From Streptosporangiaceae bacterium (lineage in GTDB: Bacteria > Actinomycetota > Actinomycetes > Streptosporangiales > Streptosporangiaceae): a stretch of 9,478 nt of DNA. The position numbers were made by a program, and so were the translations under genes. Location of the stretch: positions 1-9,478 of the forward strand of contig JASIGS010000319.1 of the NCBI GenBank assembly GCA_030052355.1, written 5' to 3'. The notes beneath the pieces were generated by a model. It was not told the origin of the DNA and did not search any database. It worked only from the letters and a program-made list of their open reading frames with translations. Shown here in pieces: positions 6,343 through 9,478 of this stretch (positions are counted from its first letter, which is position 1; each line of letters begins with the position of its first letter).

Positions 6343-7242
6343 TTAGTCGACTGATTCGGTCCGCGAAGCGGATCCAGACCCGGGCCCGGACGAGGGAATC
6401 TCGCCGAGCGCACGCAGGTAGTCGAGCTGGGCCCGGACGGAGAACTCCGCGAACGGCCACAGCGCCCGGTCGACGGCCGCGTAGACCCTGGCGACTATCT
6501 GCGCCGGGGTGCTGTCCCCGGCCGCGAGGGCGGCCCGCACCTCGTCCAGCCGTTCCGCCCGGTGCGCCAGGTAGAAGTCGAGCACACCCGCCGGATCGGC
6601 TAGCAACGGTCCGTGGCCTGGCAGCAGCCTCTGCAGCCCGGTCTGGTCGGCCAGCGCCCGCAGCCGCCGCAGCGAGTCCAGGTAGTCGCCGAGGCTGCCG
6701 TCTGCCCCGATCACCGTCGTGCCGCGGCCGAGCACCGTGTCACCCGTCAGCACCGCCTTGTCGGCCGCGAGCAGCAGGCAGACCGAGTCGGAACTGTGCC
6801 CGGGAGTCGCCACCACCCTCAGCTCGCAGCCGCCCACGTCGATGACGTCGCCAGCGGCGAGGCCCTCAGTGCCGAGCCGGTGCGCCGGATCTACAGCCCG
6901 GACCGGAGCCCCCGTGAGCTCGGCCATCTTCGCAGCGCCAGCCGAGTGGTCCAGGTGCCGGTGCGTCAGCACGATCAGGCCGACGCGCTGGTCGGCACCG
7001 GCCGCGACGCCCAGCACGCGGCTCAGGTGGGCATCGTCGTCCGGGCCAGGATCCACCACGATCGCTGTCCGCGCGCCGGGCTCGGCGATCAGCCACGTGT
7101 TCGTCCCGTCGAGCGTCATCGGCGAAGGGTTCGGCGCCAGCACGCATCGTGCCCTGCTGGTTCCCGACCCGTCGATCGGCTGCTGCCGCTCGGGAGTGCG
7201 ACCCCCCTGGTCCTCCCGCGGGCCCTCCGGCTGTGCCGTCAC
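6343..7242 (-). CDS. MBL-fold metallohydrolase, LACTB2-like
   Basis: This metallo-beta-lactamase-fold enzyme of 299 residues has the architecture of LACTB2/glyoxalase II-like hydrolases; the exact substrate is unknown, with thioesters or RNA as precedents in relatives. Seen: NPSPMTLDGTNTWLI (38-52), typical of the group; THRHLDH (93-99) giving the HxHxDH metal motif (H94, H96, D98, H99); further ligands in TPGHS (H149), TGDT (D168) and PGHG (H210); and a C-terminal BLACT_WH-like winged-helix region (about 225-280, FYLAHRAERLDEV). The first 30 residues are hydrophilic and look unconserved. The orthologue of M. tuberculosis Rv3677c lies likewise beside crp. The GTG start has GGAG five bases upstream inside a triplicated junction repeat, and its first bases overlap the TGA of a 10-codon mini-ORF. 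It is the last gene of the coupled operon, converging on crp. Confidence 0.93.
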   Translation of the reverse strand: MTAQPEGPREDQGGRTPERQQPIDGSGTSRARCVLAPNPSPMTLDGTNTWLIAEPGARTAIVVDPGPDDDAHLSRVLGVAAGADQRVGLIVLTHRHLDHSAGAAKMAELTGAPVRAVDPAHRLGTEGLAAGDVIDVGGCELRVVATPGHSSDSVCLLLAADKAVLTGDTVLGRGTTVIGADGSLGDYLDSLRRLRALADQTGLQRLLPGHGPLLADPAGVLDFYLAHRAERLDEVRAALAAGDSTPAQIVARVYAAVDRALWPFAEFSVRAQLDYLRALGEIPSSGPGSGSASRTESVD

Positions 7243-7281
7243 GGGTACTCCGTCACTGGGTAGTCCGTCACGGGTACTCCG
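7236..7281 (-). repeat. Triplicated stop-start junction between Nudix and MBL genes
   Basis: On the minus strand three tandem units lie head to tail: GAGTACCCGTGACG (14 bp, 7265-7278 plus edges), GACTACCCAGTGACG (15 bp, 7250-7264) and GAGTACCCGTGACG (14 bp, 7236-7249), each preceded by G. Units one and three carry a GGAG Shine-Dalgarno, a five-base spacer, a GTG codon and an overlapping TGA (GTGA). The Nudix stop (7268-7270) lies in the first unit and the MBL start (7240-7242) in the third. The middle unit has GGAC instead of GGAG and one extra base. Confidence 0.9.
7239..7271 (-). other. 10-codon mini-ORF coupled to both flanking genes
   Basis: A GTG at 7269-7271 overlaps the Nudix TGA as GTGA and opens a frame encoding MTDYPVTEYP. 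The frame ends at TGA 7239-7241, which itself overlaps the MBL GTG start as GTGA. A GGAG precedes it at the usual spacing. The peptide is a repeat product, not a recognisable protein. It may be translated merely to carry ribosomes across the junction. Whether it is translated at all cannot be seen from sequence. Confidence 0.35.
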
Positions 7282-8119
7282 CGATGCCTGGCACGGTCAG
7301 CCAGACCGCGCCCTCCCGCTGCGCCACCGTCGGTATGACGGGAACGACGTGCCGCGGGCTGGTCAGCGCGTCCTCCGGGCTGCCGCACGCTGCCAGCTCG
7401 GAGAGCGTCACGGCCGTCGGCGGAAACAGCCTGATCTCGCCGCGCTTTCCCGCCGCCAGCGCGTCGGCCGGCCGGACCCAGGCGACCTGTGAGGCCTCGC
7501 CGCCCACGTCCCTCGTGCGCTGACCGGGGGGCAGCGCGGCGGCGAAGAACCTGGTGTCGAAGCGGCGGGGCTCGATCACCGGCGTGATCCACCGCGACCA
7601 CGGGCGCAGCAGGTCCGCTCGAAGCACCAGGTTCCTGCGGGCAAGCAGCTCGGCCAGCGAGATCGACCTGTCGATCAGGGCGTGCCTGTCCCGCTCCCAG
7701 TCCGGCCCGGTGGCGTCGGCGACGACGGAGTCAGCCGACTCGCCGGCCAGCAGCACGCCGGACTCCTCGAAGGTCTCCCTGACCGCGGCGCAGACCAGGG
7801 CCCTGGCCAGCTTCTCCGGGGCGTCGAAGATGTCGCCCCACCGTGAGGGCTCCGGACCGGCCCAGGCGATGCGTTCTTCGGCGTCCCTGGCGTCGACCGA
7901 CCCGCCGGGAAAGACGAACGCGCCGGGCGCGAAGGCCATCGACGCCTTCCGCCGCAGCATGTATACCTCGAGCCCGTCCACCGCCGGGCGCAGCAGCATG
8001 ACCGTCGCAGCGTCGCGCGGCTGGGCCGGAGGCTGCTTCCCGGCGAGGATCTGGCTGGCCTTCTCGTCGAGGTCGGCCCCGATGCGGACCGACGCGGTCG
8101 GCGTCCCGTCCTGCGCCAC
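7268..8119 (-). CDS. Nudix hydrolase with interrupted Nudix box (NUDT19-like)
   Basis: Nudix enzymes cleave nucleoside diphosphates linked to another group (X). This 283-residue member has a first half TVMLLRPAVDGLEVYMLRRKASMAFAPGAFVFPGG (39-73) and a catalytic helix motif RETFEESGV (114-122). The classical box has 15 residues from its first Gly to this Arg; here about 41 separate them, a long insert (74-113, including WAGPEPSRWGDIF). This layout is characteristic of the NUDT19-type group, some of which hydrolyse coenzyme A and acyl-CoA; activity on CoA here is inference. FPPTAVTLSELA (232-243) is also typical. The GTG start follows directly on the ridA TAA with no gap, and AGGAAG (8123-8128) in the end of ridA serves as ribosome binding site. 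It ends GIAEYP, the first copy of the junction repeat shared with the MBL gene. Confidence 0.92.
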   Translation of the reverse strand: MAQDGTPTASVRIGADLDEKASQILAGKQPPAQPRDAATVMLLRPAVDGLEVYMLRRKASMAFAPGAFVFPGGSVDARDAEERIAWAGPEPSRWGDIFDAPEKLARALVCAAVRETFEESGVLLAGESADSVVADATGPDWERDRHALIDRSISLAELLARRNLVLRADLLRPWSRWITPVIEPRRFDTRFFAAALPPGQRTRDVGGEASQVAWVRPADALAAGKRGEIRLFPPTAVTLSELAACGSPEDALTSPRHVVPVIPTVAQREGAVWLTVPGIAEYP

Positions 8120-8605
8120 TTACTTCCTGACCTCGACGACCAGCTCTACCTCGACGGGTGCATCGAGCGGAAGGACGGCGGTGCCCACCGCGCTGCGCGC
8201 GTGACGGCCGGCCTCGCCGAATATCTCGATCAGCAGCTCACTCGCGCCGTTCACCACCTGCGGCTGGCCAGTGAAGTCGGGTGCGCTGGCCACGTAGCCG
8301 GTCAGCTTCACGATCCGGCTGATCTCCGACAGGCCCCCGGCCACCGACGCCGCGGCGGCCAGCGCGTTCAGCGCGCAGGTCCTGGCGAGAGCCGCCGCTT
8401 CGATGGCGCCCACCTCCGCGCCGACCTTCCCCGTCGCCAGCAGCATGCCGTCGACGATGGGCAGCTGACCGGCCGTGTAGACCGTCGACCCGGTGCGCAC
8501 CGCTGGCACATACGCAGCCAGCGGCGCCGTCACCGGCGGCAGGCTCAGGCCCATGGCGGCCAGGCGCTCGTCGGGCGAGACAGCGGCGGCCTCCGGGCTG
8601 CTCAT
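8120..8605 (-). CDS. RidA family protein (YjgF/YER057c/UK114)
   Basis: RidA-type proteins form small trimers; the best-known members hydrolyse reactive enamines and imines such as 2-aminoacrylate, preventing damage to PLP enzymes. This 161-residue member belongs to the longer subgroup seen beside crp in actinobacteria (M. tuberculosis Rv3678c). Seen: VYTAGQLPIVDGMLLATGKVG (42-62), LARTCALNALAAAAS (73-87), and the C-terminal HARSAVGTAVLPLDAPVEVE (135-154) with the conserved Arg137, equivalent to the deaminase Arg, and a Glu near 152-154. Substrate in this subgroup is not established, and some Rid groups lack deaminase activity. The ATG overlaps the TGA of DUF4177 (ATGA), the strongest argument for this start over the longer frame from 8752. 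The stop is immediately followed by the Nudix GTG. Confidence 0.93.
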   Translation of the reverse strand: MSSPEAAAVSPDERLAAMGLSLPPVTAPLAAYVPAVRTGSTVYTAGQLPIVDGMLLATGKVGAEVGAIEAAALARTCALNALAAAASVAGGLSEISRIVKLTGYVASAPDFTGQPQVVNGASELLIEIFGEAGRHARSAVGTAVLPLDAPVEVELVVEVRK

Positions 8606-8760
8606 TCCTTGACTCGCTTGAGGTAGGCAACGAGCTGTTCGGGTCCGCCAGGCCCCGGCACGACGGTGACGAGCTCCCAGCCGTCCTCGCCCCAGTTGTC
8701 CAGGATCTGCTTGGTGGCATGCACGAGCAACGGCACGGTCGCGTACTCCCACTTGGCCAT
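8602..8760 (-). CDS. DUF4177 small protein
   Basis: This 52-residue protein MAKWEYATVPLLVHATKQIL... is readily recognised as the actinobacterial DUF4177 family. The conserved signature DNWGEDGWELVTVVPGPGGP (21-40) and the ending EQLVAYLKRVK are both present. Its function is unknown; the fold is expected to be a small alpha/beta unit, and it has no signal or membrane segment. ATG 8758-8760 matches the family start and has a weak AGGG eight bases upstream. The frame stays open further upstream, but that part overlaps the SPFH gene and looks like shadow coding. It is coupled to ridA through an ATGA overlap, and this pairing is conserved in Mycobacterium (Rv3678A-Rv3678c) and Streptomyces, suggesting joint function with RidA. 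Confidence 0.9.
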   Translation of the reverse strand: MAKWEYATVPLLVHATKQILDNWGEDGWELVTVVPGPGGPEQLVAYLKRVKE

Positions 8761-8803
8761 AGCGGAAACCCTAGTGCACGGGCGCGCGGAAGGCCGGCCA
8801 GTG

Positions 8804-9478
8804 CTATGACCCAGGCGCCGCCCCGTCGCTCGAGCCGCTGTCGTCGGAGCCGGGAACGGCGTGGTGGACGGTGCCGACGTCGCCCCTCTCCGCGGCGGAC
8901 AGCTCAGGTATGGACGGGACCTCAGGGATCTCGAGCGGGACATCCGCGGTGGCCTGCTCGATCTCGGCCGTCGCCTCGTCTGCCGCGGCCTCGATCTGGC
9001 CAAGCTGGTCGCCGGGGGCAGCTGACGCCGCCCCCTGCTCATCCTGGGCCGGATGCTGGGAACCGGGGGCGAACTTGTCGAAGAACCTGAGCAGCTCGAC
9101 CGGCACCGGCATGACCAGCGTGCTGTTGCGCTCGGCGGCGACCTCAACCACGGTCTGCAGCAACCGCAGCTGGAGCGCCGCCGGGTCGCGCGCCATCACG
9201 TTGGCCGCGGCAGCGAGTCGTTTGGACGCCTGGAACTCGCCGTCGGCGGTGATGATCCTCGCCCGCCGTTCCCGCTCGGCCTCCGCCTGCCGCGACATCG
9301 AGCGCTTCATGCCCTCCGGCAGCGAGACGTCCTTGATCTCGACGCTCTCTACCTTGACTCCCCAGGGGCCCTCGGTGCCCTCGTCGATGATCTGGCCCAA
9401 CCGCCTGTTGACCAGGTCGCGCTCGGCCAGCAGCTCGTCCATCTCGGACTGGCCGATGATCGACCGCAGCGAGGTCTG
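8804..9478 (-). CDS. Stomatin/prohibitin-like SPFH (slipin) protein, C-terminal part
   Basis: SPFH proteins form large membrane-attached oligomers linked to membrane microdomains and to control of membrane proteases including FtsH. The window holds the last 224 residues; the N-terminal membrane anchor lies beyond 9478. Seen: QTSLRSIIGQSEMDELLAERD (visible residues 1-21) and WGVKVESVEIKDVSLPEGMKRSMSRQAEAERERRARIITADGEFQA (39-84), the diagnostic slipin core, then a coiled-coil helix and VPVELLRFFDKF (125-136). The tail of about 85 residues is acidic, rich in Ala, Glu, Ser and Pro (for example PLEIPEVPSIPEL) and probably disordered. The first visible residues read through to the window edge, so it is truncated by the window and not broken. 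It lies 43 bp upstream of DUF4177 on the same strand and could share its transcript. Confidence 0.93.
   Translation of the reverse strand, partial: QTSLRSIIGQSEMDELLAERDLVNRRLGQIIDEGTEGPWGVKVESVEIKDVSLPEGMKRSMSRQAEAERERRARIITADGEFQASKRLAAAANVMARDPAALQLRLLQTVVEVAAERNSTLVMPVPVELLRFFDKFAPGSQHPAQDEQGAASAAPGDQLGQIEAAADEATAEIEQATADVPLEIPEVPSIPELSAAERGDVGTVHHAVPGSDDSGSSDGAAPGS

Noticed and set aside
6345..6352. Palindrome AGTCGACT at the end of the MBL gene
   Set aside because: Eight-base palindromes are frequent by chance, and this one is part of the final codons.
8792..8799. GGCCGGCC palindrome between the SPFH and DUF4177 genes
   Set aside because: Short GC palindromes are expected by chance in such GC-rich DNA; no hairpin extension or T-run supports a terminator.
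1..9478. Search for defence systems, mobile elements, CRISPR, riboswitches or RNA genes
   Set aside because: All long regions are filled by recognised housekeeping genes; no transposase, integrase, regularly spaced repeats, tRNA-like folds or conserved aptamer signature was seen.

Overview
The window is chromosomal, high-GC actinobacterial DNA. The evidence is strong G/C bias at third codon positions, frequent GTG and TTG starts, and proteins that closely resemble Streptomyces and Mycobacterium orthologues (Ppa, Crp, Hpt, the DUF4177 protein). The gene set fits a GC-rich actinomycete. Genus cannot be fixed by eye. I see no phage, transposon, CRISPR, tRNA or rRNA.

Left half (1-4714, all minus strand), in transcription order: dacB (PBP4-type carboxypeptidase, 3287-4714), a Zincin_2/DUF2342 metalloprotease-like protein (2097-3209), tilS (1015-2091), hpt (494-1057) and the first 80 codons of ftsH (1-242). 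This is a familiar actinobacterial block. tilS follows the zincin gene by 5 nt, and hpt starts 43 nt inside tilS. ppa (4861-5361, plus) diverges from dacB across a 146-bp gap.

Middle (5362-6342): crp (5503-6237, plus) has a strong AGGAGG ribosome binding site. It ends in a short convergent spacer holding a perfect 9-bp-stem hairpin.

Right half (6343-9478, minus strand), in transcription order: a truncated stomatin/SPFH protein, a 52-residue DUF4177 protein, a RidA-family protein, a Nudix hydrolase and a LACTB2-like metallo-beta-lactamase-fold hydrolase. From DUF4177 onward the genes touch or overlap: ATGA overlap, then TAA directly followed by GTG, then a triplicated stop-start junction. They look like one translationally coupled operon, converging on crp. 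The same neighbourhood (crp, MBL, RidA, DUF4177) is known around Mycobacterium tuberculosis Rv3676-Rv3678A.

Functionally, TilS and Hpt both release pyrophosphate, which Ppa hydrolyses. DacB and FtsH act on the cell wall and membrane proteins. The right-hand operon combines enzymes of metabolite damage control. The most unusual sequence structure is at 7236-7281. There a 14-15 bp unit carrying Shine-Dalgarno, GTG start and overlapping TGA is present three times, creating a 10-codon mini-ORF coupled at both ends between the Nudix and MBL genes. I found no convincing new defence or mobile system.
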